This document shows positions 22,732-30,926 of a stretch of DNA of 32,846 nucleotides, piece after piece; within the stretch, counting starts at the first letter, position 1, and each line of letters opens with the position of its first letter. The stretch is taken from the NCBI RefSeq assembly GCF_000974985.2, contig NZ_LAVA02000053.1, forward strand, positions 1-32,846. The letters run 5' to 3'. Source of the stretch: Streptomyces mangrovisoli (lineage in GTDB: Bacteria > Actinomycetota > Actinomycetes > Streptomycetales > Streptomycetaceae). A model generated the notes under the pieces. It was given only the letters and a program-made list of their open reading frames with translations. It did no database searches and was not told where the DNA came from. The position numbers and the translations under genes are program-made.

Positions 22732-24975
22732 GTGGAGAACGAGACCCACTACGCCGAGGCCGTCATCGACAACGGCTCCTTCGGCACCCGCACCATCCGC
22801 TTCGAGACGGGCCGCCTGGCCAAGCAGGCCGCCGGCTCCGCCGTGGCGTACCTGGACGACGACACCATGGTGCTGTCGGCCACCACCGCCTCCAAGAACC
22901 CCAAGGACCAGCTCGACTTCTTCCCCCTCACGGTGGACGTCGAGGAGCGGATGTACGCCGCCGGCAAGATCCCCGGCAGCTTCTTCCGCCGTGAGGGCCG
23001 CCCCTCCGAGGACGCGATCCTCACCTGCCGCCTGATCGACCGCCCGCTGCGCCCGTCCTTCAGGAAGGGCCTGCGCAACGAGATCCAGGTCGTCGCCACG
23101 ATCATGGCCCTCAACCCCGACCACCTGTACGACGTCGTGGCGATCAACGCCGCGTCCGCGTCGACGCAGCTGGCCGGCCTGCCCTTCTCCGGCCCGATCG
23201 GCGGCGTCCGCGTCGCGCTGATCCGCGGCCAGTGGGTGGCGTTCCCGACCCACACCGAGCTCGAGGACGCCGTCTTCGACATGGTCGTCGCCGGTCGCGT
23301 CCTGGAGGACGGCGACGTCGCGATCATGATGGTCGAGGCCGAGGCCACCGACAAGACCATCAAGCTCGTCGAGGGCGGCGCCGAGGCGCCGACCGAGGAG
23401 GTCGTCGCCGCCGGTCTCGAGGCCGCGAAGCCCTTCATCAAGGTCCTGTGCCGCGCGCAGGCCGACCTCGCCGCGAAGGCCGCCAAGCCCACCGGTGAGT
23501 TCCCGGTCTTCCTGGACTACCAGGACGACGTCCTGGAGGCCCTGTCCGCCGCCGTCCGCCCGGAGCTCACCTCCGCGCTGACCATCGCCGGCAAGCAGGA
23601 CCGCGAGGCCGAGCTCGACCGCGTCAAGGCGCTCGCCGCCGAGAAGCTCCTGCCGGAGTTCGAGGGCCGCGAGAAGGAGGTCTCCGCCGCCTACCGCTCG
23701 CTCACCAAGCAGCTGGTCCGCGAGCGCGTGATCAAGGAGAAGAAGCGCATCGACGGCCGCGGCGTGACGGACATCCGTACGCTCGCCGCCGAGGTCGAGG
23801 CCATCCCGCGCGTGCACGGCTCCGCGCTCTTCGAGCGTGGCGAGACGCAGATCCTCGGCGTCACGACGCTGAACATGCTGCGCATGGAGCAGCAGCTGGA
23901 CACCCTCTCCCCGGTGACCCGCAAGCGCTACATGCACAACTACAACTTCCCGCCGTACTCCGTCGGTGAGACCGGCCGCGTCGGCTCCCCGAAGCGCCGC
24001 GAGATCGGCCACGGCGCCCTCGCCGAGCGCGCCCTCGTCCCGGTCCTGCCGGCCCGCGAGGAGTTCCCGTACGCGATCCGTCAGGTGTCCGAGGCCCTCG
24101 GCTCCAACGGCTCGACGTCCATGGGCTCGGTCTGCGCCTCCACCATGTCGCTGCTGAACGCCGGTGTGCCGCTGAAGGCCCCCGTCGCCGGTATCGCCAT
24201 GGGCCTGATCTCCCAGGAGATCGACGGCGAGACGCACTACGTCACCCTCACCGACATCCTCGGTGCGGAGGACGCCTTCGGCGACATGGACTTCAAGGTC
24301 GCCGGCACCAAGGAGTTCGTGACCGCCCTCCAGCTCGACACCAAGCTGGACGGCATCCCCGCCTCCGTCCTGGCCGCCGCCCTCAAGCAGGCCCGTGACG
24401 CCCGCCTCCACATCCTCGACGTGATGATGGAAGCGATCGACACGCCGGACGAGATGTCCCCGAACGCGCCGCGGATCATCACCGTGAAGATCCCCGTCGA
24501 CAAGATCGGTGAGGTCATCGGCCCCAAGGGCAAGATGATCAACCAGATCCAGGAGGACACGGGCGCCGAGATCACGATCGAGGACGACGGCACGATCTAC
24601 ATCGGTGCCGCCGACGGCCCGTCCGCCGAGGCCGCCCGCGCCACGATCAACGGCATCGCCAACCCGACGATGCCCGAGGTCGGCGAGCGCTACCTGGGCA
24701 CGGTCGTCAAGACGACCACCTTCGGCGCGTTCGTCTCCCTGCTCCCCGGCAAGGACGGTCTGCTGCACATCTCGCAGATCCGCAAGCTCGCCGGCGGCAA
24801 GCGCGTGGAGAACGTCGAGGACGTGCTCGGCGTGGGCTCCAAGGTCCAGGTCGAGATCGCCGAGATCGACTCCCGCGGCAAGCTCTCCCTGATCCCCGTG
24901 ATCGAGGGCGAGGACGCCGCCGAGGACACGAAGGACGCCGCGTCCGGTAGCAGCTCCGCTGCGGGCGACAAGTGA
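22732..24975 (+). CDS. pnp: Polynucleotide phosphorylase (PNPase; guanosine pentaphosphate synthetase I type)
   Basis: A 747-aa protein from GTG 22732 (MENETHYAEAVIDNGSFGTR), with GAGGAG 9 nt upstream. Order of domains: RNase PH-like 1 (about 1-230), a helical linker, catalytic RNase PH-like 2 (about 310-550, with SNGSTSMGSVCASTMSLLNA and the Asp-rich AEDAFGDMDFK), KH domain with the GPKG loop (about 590-630), and S1 domain (about 650-720, YLGTVVKTTTFGAFVSL). It degrades RNA 3' to 5' using phosphate and can add tails; the Streptomyces enzyme was also described as making pppGpp. The C-terminal tail is acidic and disordered. The frame is open upstream to 22471, but the well-placed site and known N-terminus favour 22732. 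Its stop overlaps the protease gene start (GTGA). Confidence 0.98.
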   Translation: MENETHYAEAVIDNGSFGTRTIRFETGRLAKQAAGSAVAYLDDDTMVLSATTASKNPKDQLDFFPLTVDVEERMYAAGKIPGSFFRREGRPSEDAILTCRLIDRPLRPSFRKGLRNEIQVVATIMALNPDHLYDVVAINAASASTQLAGLPFSGPIGGVRVALIRGQWVAFPTHTELEDAVFDMVVAGRVLEDGDVAIMMVEAEATDKTIKLVEGGAEAPTEEVVAAGLEAAKPFIKVLCRAQADLAAKAAKPTGEFPVFLDYQDDVLEALSAAVRPELTSALTIAGKQDREAELDRVKALAAEKLLPEFEGREKEVSAAYRSLTKQLVRERVIKEKKRIDGRGVTDIRTLAAEVEAIPRVHGSALFERGETQILGVTTLNMLRMEQQLDTLSPVTRKRYMHNYNFPPYSVGETGRVGSPKRREIGHGALAERALVPVLPAREEFPYAIRQVSEALGSNGSTSMGSVCASTMSLLNAGVPLKAPVAGIAMGLISQEIDGETHYVTLTDILGAEDAFGDMDFKVAGTKEFVTALQLDTKLDGIPASVLAAALKQARDARLHILDVMMEAIDTPDEMSPNAPRIITVKIPVDKIGEVIGPKGKMINQIQEDTGAEITIEDDGTIYIGAADGPSAEAARATINGIANPTMPEVGERYLGTVVKTTTFGAFVSLLPGKDGLLHISQIRKLAGGKRVENVEDVLGVGSKVQVEIAEIDSRGKLSLIPVIEGEDAAEDTKDAASGSSSAAGDK

Positions 24976-26351
24976 CGTCAAGCACCTCCAAGGCGACGGC
25001 CCGCACCTCTTCGGAGGCGCGGGCCGTCGCCCGTACCCAAACCCTGATCCAGGGGCAGAACGGCATCGGCACGGTCCGTAAGACCACCCTCCCCGGCGGC
25101 CTGCGCATCGTCACCGAGACCCTGCCCTCGGTCCGCTCCGCGACCTTCGGCATCTGGGCGCATGTCGGCTCGCGCGACGAGACCCCCGCCCTCAACGGCG
25201 CCACGCACTACCTGGAGCACCTGCTCTTCAAGGGCACCTCCCGGCGCAGCGCCCTCGACATCTCCTCCGCCATCGACGCCGTCGGCGGCGAGATGAACGC
25301 GTTCACGGCGAAGGAGTACACGTGCTACTACGCGCGCGTGCTCGACGCCGACCTGCCGCTCGCCATAGACGTCGTCTGCGACATGCTGACCGGCTCCCTG
25401 ATCCTCGAGGAGGACGTCGACGTCGAACGCGGCGCCATCCTCGAAGAGATCGCCATGACCGAGGACGACCCGGGCGACTGCGTGCACGACCTGTTCGCGC
25501 ACACCATGTTCGGCGACAACCCCCTCGGCCGGCCGGTCCTCGGCACCGTCGACACGGTCAACGCCCTGACCGCGGACCGCATCCGCCGCTTCTACAAGAA
25601 GCACTACGACCCGACCCACCTGGTCGTCGCGGCCGCCGGCAACGTCGACCACGCCAAGGTCGTACGACAGGTCCGTGCCGCCTTCGAGAAGGCCGGCGCG
25701 CTGCGCGACACGGCCGCCACGCCGATCGCCCCGCGCGACGGCCGCCGTGCCCTGCGCACCGCGGGCCGCGTGGAGCTGGTCGGCCGCAAGACCGAGCAGG
25801 CGCACGTCGTGCTCGGGATGCCCGGCCTCGCCCGCACCGACGACCGCCGCTGGGCGCTCGGCGTGCTGAACACCGCCCTCGGCGGCGGCATGTCCTCGCG
25901 CCTGTTCCAGGAGGTCCGCGAGAAGCGCGGCCTGGCCTACAGCGTGTACTCGTACACCTCCGGCTTCGCCGACTGCGGCCTGTTCGGCGTGTACGCCGGC
26001 TGCCGGCCCTCGCAGGTCCACGACGTGCTGAAGATCTGCCGCGACGAGCTCGACCACGTCGCCGAGCACGGCCTGTCGGACGACGAGATCGTCCGCGCGA
26101 TAGGCCAGCTGCGCGGCTCCACGGTCCTCGGCCTGGAGGACACCGGCGCGCTCATGAACCGCATCGGCAAGAGTGAGCTGTGCTGGGGCGAGCAGATGTC
26201 CGTCGACGACATGCTCTCCCGGATCGCCGCGGTGACCCCGGACGAGGTCCGCGCGGTGGCCCGCGACATCCTGGGACGGCGCCCGTCGCTGTCGGTCATC
26301 GGCCCGCTCAAGGACAAGCAGGCCGCCCGTCTGCACGAAGCGGTCGCGTAA
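24972..26351 (+). CDS. M16-family zinc peptidase (processing-peptidase-like)
   Basis: A 459-aa pitrilysin/M16B peptidase. The inverted zinc motif H79-Y-L-E-H83 (THYLEHLLFKGT) is intact, with the distal ligand Glu159 (RGAILEEI) 76 residues later, the usual M16 spacing. The C-terminal half carries the typical non-catalytic repeat (GGGMSSRLFQEVREKRGLAY). No signal peptide is present, so it is cytosolic. The first ~30 residues are Ser/Thr/Ala-rich. The start is GTG in a GTGA overlap with the pnp stop; no separate ribosome binding site is clear, implying coupling. An M16 gene after pnp is a conserved actinobacterial arrangement. Substrate unknown. Confidence 0.93.
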   Translation: MTSSTSKATARTSSEARAVARTQTLIQGQNGIGTVRKTTLPGGLRIVTETLPSVRSATFGIWAHVGSRDETPALNGATHYLEHLLFKGTSRRSALDISSAIDAVGGEMNAFTAKEYTCYYARVLDADLPLAIDVVCDMLTGSLILEEDVDVERGAILEEIAMTEDDPGDCVHDLFAHTMFGDNPLGRPVLGTVDTVNALTADRIRRFYKKHYDPTHLVVAAAGNVDHAKVVRQVRAAFEKAGALRDTAATPIAPRDGRRALRTAGRVELVGRKTEQAHVVLGMPGLARTDDRRWALGVLNTALGGGMSSRLFQEVREKRGLAYSVYSYTSGFADCGLFGVYAGCRPSQVHDVLKICRDELDHVAEHGLSDDEIVRAIGQLRGSTVLGLEDTGALMNRIGKSELCWGEQMSVDDMLSRIAAVTPDEVRAVARDILGRRPSLSVIGPLKDKQAARLHEAVA

Positions 26352-26379
26352 CCCCGCCCTCGGTAAGGAAGCGAAACAG

Positions 26380-27138
26380 ATGAGCAAGCTGCGTGTGGCG
26401 GTCCTCGGCGCCAAGGGCCGGATCGGCTCGGAGGCCGTCCGGGCCGTGGAGGCCGCCGAGGACATGGAACTCGTCGCCGCCCTCGGCCGCGGCGACGACC
26501 TGGAGACGCTCGCGGTCAGCGGCGCCCAGGTCGCCGTCGAACTGACCACCCCCGACTCGGTGATGGACAACCTCGGCTACTGCGTACGGCACGGCATCCA
26601 CGCCGTCGTCGGCACCACCGGCTGGACCGAGGACCGCCTCACGCAGCTCAAGGGCTGGCTCGCTGACTCCCCGGAGACGGGCGTGCTCATCGCGCCGAAC
26701 TTCTCCATCGGCGCCGTGCTGACGATGAAGTTCGCGCAGATCGCCGCGCCCTGGTTCGAGTCCGTCGAGGTCGTCGAACTGCACCACCCGAACAAGGTGG
26801 ACGCCCCGTCGGGCACGGCCACGCGCACCGCCCAGCTGATCGCCGAGGCCCGTGCCGAGGCGGGCCTGCCGGCCGCGCCGGACGCCACCGCCACCGCCCT
26901 GGACGGCGCGCGCGGCGCCAGCGTCGACGGCGTCCCGGTGCACGCGATCCGGCTGCGCGGACTCCTCGCCCACCAGGAGGTCCTGCTGGGCGGCGAGGGC
27001 GAGACCCTGACCATCCGTCACGACTCGCTGCACCACCGCAGCTTCATGCCGGGCATCCTGCTGGCCGCCCGCCGTGTCGTGCACGCTCCCGGCCTCACCT
27101 TCGGCCTGGAGCACTTCCTGGACCTGAGTGCGAACTGA
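26380..27138 (+). CDS. dapB: 4-hydroxy-tetrahydrodipicolinate reductase
   Basis: A 252-aa protein with N-terminal dinucleotide site VAVLGAKGRIGSEAVRA, GTTGW region, IAPNFSIGAVL, and the catalytic/substrate motif ELHHPNKVDAPSGTA (His plus KVDAPSGT). It reduces the DapA product with NAD(P)H in the lysine/diaminopimelate pathway feeding peptidoglycan. Length and motifs are normal for the actinobacterial enzyme. AAGGAAG lies 8-10 nt before the ATG. It is 28 nt after the M16 peptidase gene and 4 nt before a small membrane protein gene, so it is part of the pnp operon read-through unit; dapA is 2.7 kb downstream. Confidence 0.97.
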   Translation: MSKLRVAVLGAKGRIGSEAVRAVEAAEDMELVAALGRGDDLETLAVSGAQVAVELTTPDSVMDNLGYCVRHGIHAVVGTTGWTEDRLTQLKGWLADSPETGVLIAPNFSIGAVLTMKFAQIAAPWFESVEVVELHHPNKVDAPSGTATRTAQLIAEARAEAGLPAAPDATATALDGARGASVDGVPVHAIRLRGLLAHQEVLLGGEGETLTIRHDSLHHRSFMPGILLAARRVVHAPGLTFGLEHFLDLSAN

Positions 27139-27142
27139 CGTC

Positions 27143-27583
27143 ATGCGCGCGAAGATCTCCTACACCGTCACGGCCGCCGTCCTGGTCTTCTACTTCGTCC
27201 TGGTCGGCAGCCGCGGCGTCATGCTCATCGAGGCCGGCACGCTGGTCACCGTCACCTTCGGCATCTCGGTGCTGATCCTGCCGGTCATCGGCGTGTGGTT
27301 CCTCTGGAAGAACACCCAGTTCGTACGGCGGGCCAACCAGCTCGCCGCGCAGCTCGACGCGGAGGGCGGCCTGCCGGTCGACGAACTCCGCCGCACCCCG
27401 AGCGGCCGCATCGAACGCGACTCCGCCGACGAGGTCTTCGCCCTGCGCAAGGCCGAGACGGAGGCCGCCCCCGACGACTGGCGCAGCTGGTTCCGCCTGG
27501 CCGTCGCCTACCACGACGCCCGCGACACCCCCCGCGCCCGCAAGGCGATGCAACGAGCCATCGCCCTCCACGCGAGCCGCTGA
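27143..27583 (+). CDS. Small two-helix membrane protein with TPR-like tail
   Basis: A 146-aa protein from ATG 27143, 4 nt after the dapB stop; an upstream GTG at 27128 overlapping dapB would add five residues. No clear ribosome binding site, so coupling with dapB is likely. Two membrane segments (about 7-21 and 33-55) are followed by a basic stretch and a cytosolic tail, WRSWFRLAVAYHDARDTPRARKAMQRAIALH, which looks like a single tetratricopeptide-type helical hairpin. It is a recurrent neighbour of dapB in Streptomyces as far as I recall; function unknown. Confidence 0.8.
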   Translation: MRAKISYTVTAAVLVFYFVLVGSRGVMLIEAGTLVTVTFGISVLILPVIGVWFLWKNTQFVRRANQLAAQLDAEGGLPVDELRRTPSGRIERDSADEVFALRKAETEAAPDDWRSWFRLAVAYHDARDTPRARKAMQRAIALHASR

Positions 27584-27659
27584 CCGCGCGCTTCAGACCA
27601 TGACCCGGGCCGCCTGAGGTGTCGAGGAGGTGCTCGGGTGCCGGTCCGGTGGGGGTTGT

Positions 27660-27733
27660 TCGCGCAGTTCCCCGCGCCCCTTTCAGGGGCTCCTCGCAGC
27701 CGTGCCCCGAAAGGGGCGCGGGGAACTGCGCGA
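27660..27733. repeat. Long inverted repeat (Streptomyces GAACTGCGCGA-type intergenic element)
   Basis: 25-bp perfect arms at 27660-27684 and 27709-27733 (arm contains CGCGGGGAACTGCGCGA), with an inner GGGGC / GCCCC pair that extends the stem past one bulged A. Loop about 13 nt. The arm sequence is one I recognise as widely scattered between genes in Streptomyces genomes. It lies between the convergent small membrane protein gene and the PH-like gene, so it can serve as a bidirectional terminator. Confidence 0.85.
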
Positions 27734-27802
27734 CCGGGCACGACGTTCCCGCACAGGCCATCCCGACCGGCTGACCGGCCAGGTCACCGCTGAGCCCGGC
27801 GG

Positions 27803-28357
27803 TCAGCCGCCTGTGTTCTCCGCGGCCCACGCCTCCACCGCGTCCGCCGCCCGGTCGAATGCCTGCAGGCGGCCAAGGAAGTCGGCGCCGTGGGTGGTCA
27901 GCAGGACCGGAGTACCGTCCGCCGAGCGGTCCCGTCGTACGAGCAGGAGCGCCTGCCCCTGCACCGTGCGCGGCAGCCCCAGCCAGCGCACCGGCTGCTG
28001 TGTCGTCCGTACGGCCGCGACCTTGGCCCACGGCACCGTACGGGTCACGAGGAAGCCCACCTGCCGCAGACCCCGCGCGCTCACCCACACGCCCATCCGC
28101 AGCATCCGCAGCGCGGCGACGATGATGACGAACGCGACGCCCAGGCAGCCCCCCGCGGAACTCGCCTCTCCGGTCAGCGCGATGATCACCGCCGCGAACA
28201 GCACGTAGGAGGCGAGCAGCAGCAGAAGTGCCGCCGCGCCCACCCGCCACGGGCCGGGCCGGTAGGGGCGCCGCCAGCGCTCACGGTCGTGGTGCGGCAG
28301 GGCGATGTCGTCGGCTGCCTCGAACGCGCGGTCGGCCGTCAGGAAGGGCAGGGGCAC
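27803..28357 (-). CDS. PH-domain-like membrane protein
   Basis: A 184-aa protein reading MPLPFLTADRAFEAADDIAL from GTG 28357, with GAGGA 7 nt upstream. Two membrane helices (about 38-62 and 70-86) are followed by a beta-rich cytosolic domain (WVSARGLRQVGFLVTRTVPW, then QALLLVRRD and VLLTTHG) and a final helix, AFDRAADAVEAWA. This resembles bacterial PH-like domain proteins of Streptomyces. Function unknown. Separated by 116 bp from another small leftward membrane gene upstream. Confidence 0.8.
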   Translation of the reverse strand: MPLPFLTADRAFEAADDIALPHHDRERWRRPYRPGPWRVGAAALLLLLASYVLFAAVIIALTGEASSAGGCLGVAFVIIVAALRMLRMGVWVSARGLRQVGFLVTRTVPWAKVAAVRTTQQPVRWLGLPRTVQGQALLLVRRDRSADGTPVLLTTHGADFLGRLQAFDRAADAVEAWAAENTGG

Positions 28358-28473
28358 GGCTGGTCCTCACTCAATCCATGCATGGGCTGTGCCGTGAGGC
28401 TATCCGGCCGGGTGTTCGGCCACCACCTGCGGGGGGCCATGGGGGTGGGCGGTGCGTCCTCCCGGGTCCGGGC

Positions 28474-28710
28474 TCAGCGCCCCTGGACCGCCTGGGACTG
28501 CTGCGCGGGCGTGTCGGACGGCGTCGCCAGCGCCGGCATCCCCACGATCAGCGAGCCCACCAGCCCCGCCACGACGACCAGCCCCAGCAGCCACTGCCCG
28601 GCTATGCGGCTGGCGGACGATCGCTGCCGCGGCGGCGGGGTGACATTGCTGCGGAACCTGTCGGCTTCGGCGAGGAAGGCGAAGGGAACGGGCTCGCGCC
28701 GACGGAACAT
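28474..28710 (-). CDS. Small single-pass membrane protein
   Basis: A 78-aa protein starting MFRRREPVPFAFLAEADRFR. ATG 28710 is chosen because AAGGAG lies 11 nt upstream; the in-frame GTG at 28722 overlaps that site. The N-terminal ~38 residues are basic and cytosolic (positive-inside), followed by one membrane helix (about 40-62) and a short polar Ser/Gln/Ala tail. Not recognised as a named family. Divergent from thyX. Confidence 0.65.
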   Translation of the reverse strand: MFRRREPVPFAFLAEADRFRSNVTPPPRQRSSASRIAGQWLLGLVVVAGLVGSLIVGMPALATPSDTPAQQSQAVQGR

Positions 28711-28918
28711 CGTGGCTGCCACTCCTTACGGGGTCGGGTCGCCCGGATTTCGGGTCGAAAGTACGTCCATCACTGATACGGACGATCGAGTATCACAAAA
28801 GGTGCCCATGTCCGGAAAATCGCTGATGAGTCTTCAGCTCCGGGTGGTGGTCGAGGGGGCCCCGGGTGCCCCGTAGGGTGGACGTGAACCGCCGCAGGAA
28901 TGGGAAGGACCCCGCCCC

Positions 28919-29647
28919 GTGACCACCCGCGAGTCGCTCGTGTTCCGCAGCGACGTCACCGTCGAGCTGGTGAAGTCCAGCGCCTCGGACGCCGACGTCC
29001 TCTTCGCCGCCCGCGTCTCCACCGCCGGCGAGCAGTCCCTGGAGGAGCTGAAGAAGGACCCCGAGCGCTCCAAGGGCCTCATCAACTACCTGATGCGCGA
29101 CCGGCACGGCAGCCCGTTCGAGCACAACTCGATGACCTTCTTCATCGGCGCCCCGATCTTCGTCTTCCGCGAGTTCATGCGGCACCGGGTCGGCTGGTCG
29201 TACAACGAGGAGTCCGGCCGCTACCGGGAGCTCCAGCCGGTGTTCTACGTCCCCGGCGAGGACCGCAAGCTGGTCCAGCAGGGCCGCCCCGGCAGGTACG
29301 AGTTCGTCCAGGGCACCCCGGAGCAGCAGAAGGCCGTCACCACGGCCATGGAGGAGTCCTACCGGCAGTCCTACGCCGCCTACCAGGACATGCTGGAGGC
29401 CGGCGTCGCCCGCGAGGTCGCGCGCGCCACCCTCCCGGTCGGCCTCTTCTCCTCGATGTACGCCACCTGCAACGCCCGCTCCCTGATGCACTTCCTCGGT
29501 CTGCGCACCCAGCACGAGCTGGCCAAGGTGCCGTCCTTCCCGCAGCGGGAGATCGAGATGGTGGGCGAGAAGATGGAGGCAGAGTGGGCGCGCCTCATGC
29601 CGCTGACGTACGCCGCCTACAACCAGAACGGGCGCGTGGCCCCGTAG
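28919..29647 (+). CDS. thyX: Flavin-dependent thymidylate synthase
   Basis: A 242-aa protein with the ThyX signature, relaxed to RHRVGWSYNEESGRY (consensus RHRxxSxNExSxRY), and the C-terminal segment FLGLRTQHELAKVPSFPQ. It methylates dUMP to dTMP using methylene-tetrahydrofolate, NADPH and FAD. GTG start with GGAAGGA 9 nt upstream. In the signature, the usual R-x2-S is spaced R-V-G-W-S, a small insertion or shift; most other family residues are kept. It is monocistronic: divergent from the 78-aa gene and ended by a strong hairpin. thyX next to dapA/dapB is a conserved actinobacterial arrangement. Confidence 0.96.
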   Translation: MTTRESLVFRSDVTVELVKSSASDADVLFAARVSTAGEQSLEELKKDPERSKGLINYLMRDRHGSPFEHNSMTFFIGAPIFVFREFMRHRVGWSYNEESGRYRELQPVFYVPGEDRKLVQQGRPGRYEFVQGTPEQQKAVTTAMEESYRQSYAAYQDMLEAGVAREVARATLPVGLFSSMYATCNARSLMHFLGLRTQHELAKVPSFPQREIEMVGEKMEAEWARLMPLTYAAYNQNGRVAP

Positions 29648-29759
29648 CGGAGCCCGTGCCGAAGCCCTGTTCCCCCGCGCGGAACGTGTGTACGGGTCAG
29701 CCTCGCGAAGTGTCCGTATTGCGGCATTTAGCGAAGTTCATCTAGCCTGATCAAACGGA

Positions 29760-29797
29760 CCCGGCACTGCTTGAACCCCCGAGCAGGCAGTGCCGGG
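29760..29797 (+). terminator. Terminator after thyX
   Basis: A perfect 11-bp stem CCCGGCACTGC / GCAGTGCCGGG with a 16-nt loop, followed by CTCCGCATTT. It lies 112 nt beyond the thyX stop and about 75 nt before dapA. Confidence 0.75.
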
Positions 29798-29857
29798 CTC
29801 CGCATTTGTCGCGACTTGTCGACAGCCCCGAGGGCAGACCCTGTGTTGAGCAGCGAG

Positions 29858-29863
29858 TAGCGT
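29858..29863 (+). promoter_or_regulatory. Candidate -10 box of a leaderless dapA transcript
   Basis: TAGCGT (TAnnnT) ends 7 nt before the dapA ATG, and no Shine-Dalgarno lies between. That spacing would place transcription start at or next to the A of the ATG, the pattern of leaderless genes in Streptomyces. No convincing -35 is seen at 17-18 bp. Confidence 0.45.
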
Positions 29864-29870
29864 GTTACCC

Positions 29871-30770
29871 ATGGCTCCGACCTCGACTCCGCAGACCCCC
29901 TTCGGGCGGGTCCTCACCGCCATGGTCACGCCCTTCACGGCGGACGGCGCACTCGACCTCGACGGCGCGCAGCGGCTCGCCACCCACCTGGTGGACGCAG
30001 GCAACGACGGCCTGATCGTCAACGGCACCACCGGTGAGTCGCCGACCACCAGCGATGCGGAGAAATCGGATCTCGTACGGGCCGTCCTCGAAGCCGTCGG
30101 CGACCGCGCCCACGTCGTCGCGGGCGTCGGCACCAACGACACCCACCACAGCGTGGAGCTGGCCCGTGCGGCGGAGCGCACCGGCGCGCACGGCCTGCTG
30201 GTCGTGACGCCGTACTACAACAAGCCCCCGCAGGAGGGCCTCTACCGGCACTTCACCGCCGTCGCCGACGCGACCGGCCTGCCGGTCATGCTCTACGACA
30301 TCCCCGGCCGCAGCGGCGTCCCGATCAACACGGAGACGCTGGTCCGGCTCGCGGAACACCCGCGGATCGTCGCCAACAAGGACGCCAAGGGCGACCTCGG
30401 CCGCGCGAGCTGGGCCATCGCCCGGTCGGGCCTCGCCTGGTACTCCGGCGACGACATGCTCAACCTGCCGCTGCTCTCGGTCGGCGCCGTCGGCTTCGTC
30501 TCGGTCGTCGGTCACCTCGTCACCCCGGACCTGCGGGCCCTCGTCGAGGCGTTCACCGCCGGTGACGTCCAGAAGGCGACGGAGATCCACCAGAAGCTGC
30601 TCCCGGTCTACACCGGCGTGTTCCGCACCCAGGGCGTCATGACCACCAAGGCCGCGCTCACCCTCCAGGGGCTGCCCGCCGGGCCGCTGCGCCCGCCCAT
30701 GGCGGAGTGCACCGCGGAGGAGATCGAGCAGCTCAAGATCGATCTTGCCGCCGGCGGGGTACAGCTCTGA
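29871..30770 (+). CDS. dapA: 4-hydroxy-tetrahydrodipicolinate synthase
   Basis: A 299-aa TIM-barrel aldolase. Visible: the GTTGES motif (52-57), YYNKPPQEG, Tyr142 in LYDIPGRSG, and the Schiff-base Lys170 in VANKDAKGD. It condenses pyruvate and aspartate semialdehyde, the first committed step to diaminopimelate and lysine. ATG 29871 is preferred over the in-frame GTG at 29862, which would introduce a TTA codon and has no ribosome binding site; the ATG also lacks one, suggesting a leaderless mRNA. It sits between the thyX terminator and the structured rnj leader; read-through into rnj is possible because no strong terminator is seen after dapA. Confidence 0.97.
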   Translation: MAPTSTPQTPFGRVLTAMVTPFTADGALDLDGAQRLATHLVDAGNDGLIVNGTTGESPTTSDAEKSDLVRAVLEAVGDRAHVVAGVGTNDTHHSVELARAAERTGAHGLLVVTPYYNKPPQEGLYRHFTAVADATGLPVMLYDIPGRSGVPINTETLVRLAEHPRIVANKDAKGDLGRASWAIARSGLAWYSGDDMLNLPLLSVGAVGFVSVVGHLVTPDLRALVEAFTAGDVQKATEIHQKLLPVYTGVFRTQGVMTTKAALTLQGLPAGPLRPPMAECTAEEIEQLKIDLAAGGVQL

Positions 30771-30822
30771 CAACGGACTTGTTCGCGAGGCACTGCCCGC
30801 GATCGGACTTCACAACTGAATA

Positions 30823-30909
30823 GCGGGCCACCGGTGCCCGCACTCCACAACGACAACTGCTTCTGCACGAACGTCATGCGCGCCACGTGCCCACCGGTAC
30901 GTGGCGTGC
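30823..30909 (+). promoter_or_regulatory. Structured 5' leader of rnj
   Basis: Two hairpins lie in the 156-bp dapA-rnj gap: GCGGGC / GCCCGC (30823-30828, 30836-30841) and an 11-bp stem with one G-U pair (30878-30888, 30899-30909; GCGCGCCACGT / ACGTGGCGTGC). The second ends 5 nt before the rnj Shine-Dalgarno (30915-30920), so its folding or cleavage could affect translation. Confidence 0.5.
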
Positions 30910-30926
30910 GTGGTGAGGAGAGTCTT

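Noticed and set aside
22729..24981. 750-aa open frame antisense to pnp
   Set aside because: It mirrors pnp codon bias; the product is Asp/Val/Gly/Leu low-complexity with no motif or ribosome binding site.
30834..30926. N-terminal extension of RNase J from a GTG
   Set aside because: It lacks a ribosome binding site and would translate the leader hairpin; the TTG with GAGGAG gives the expected protein.
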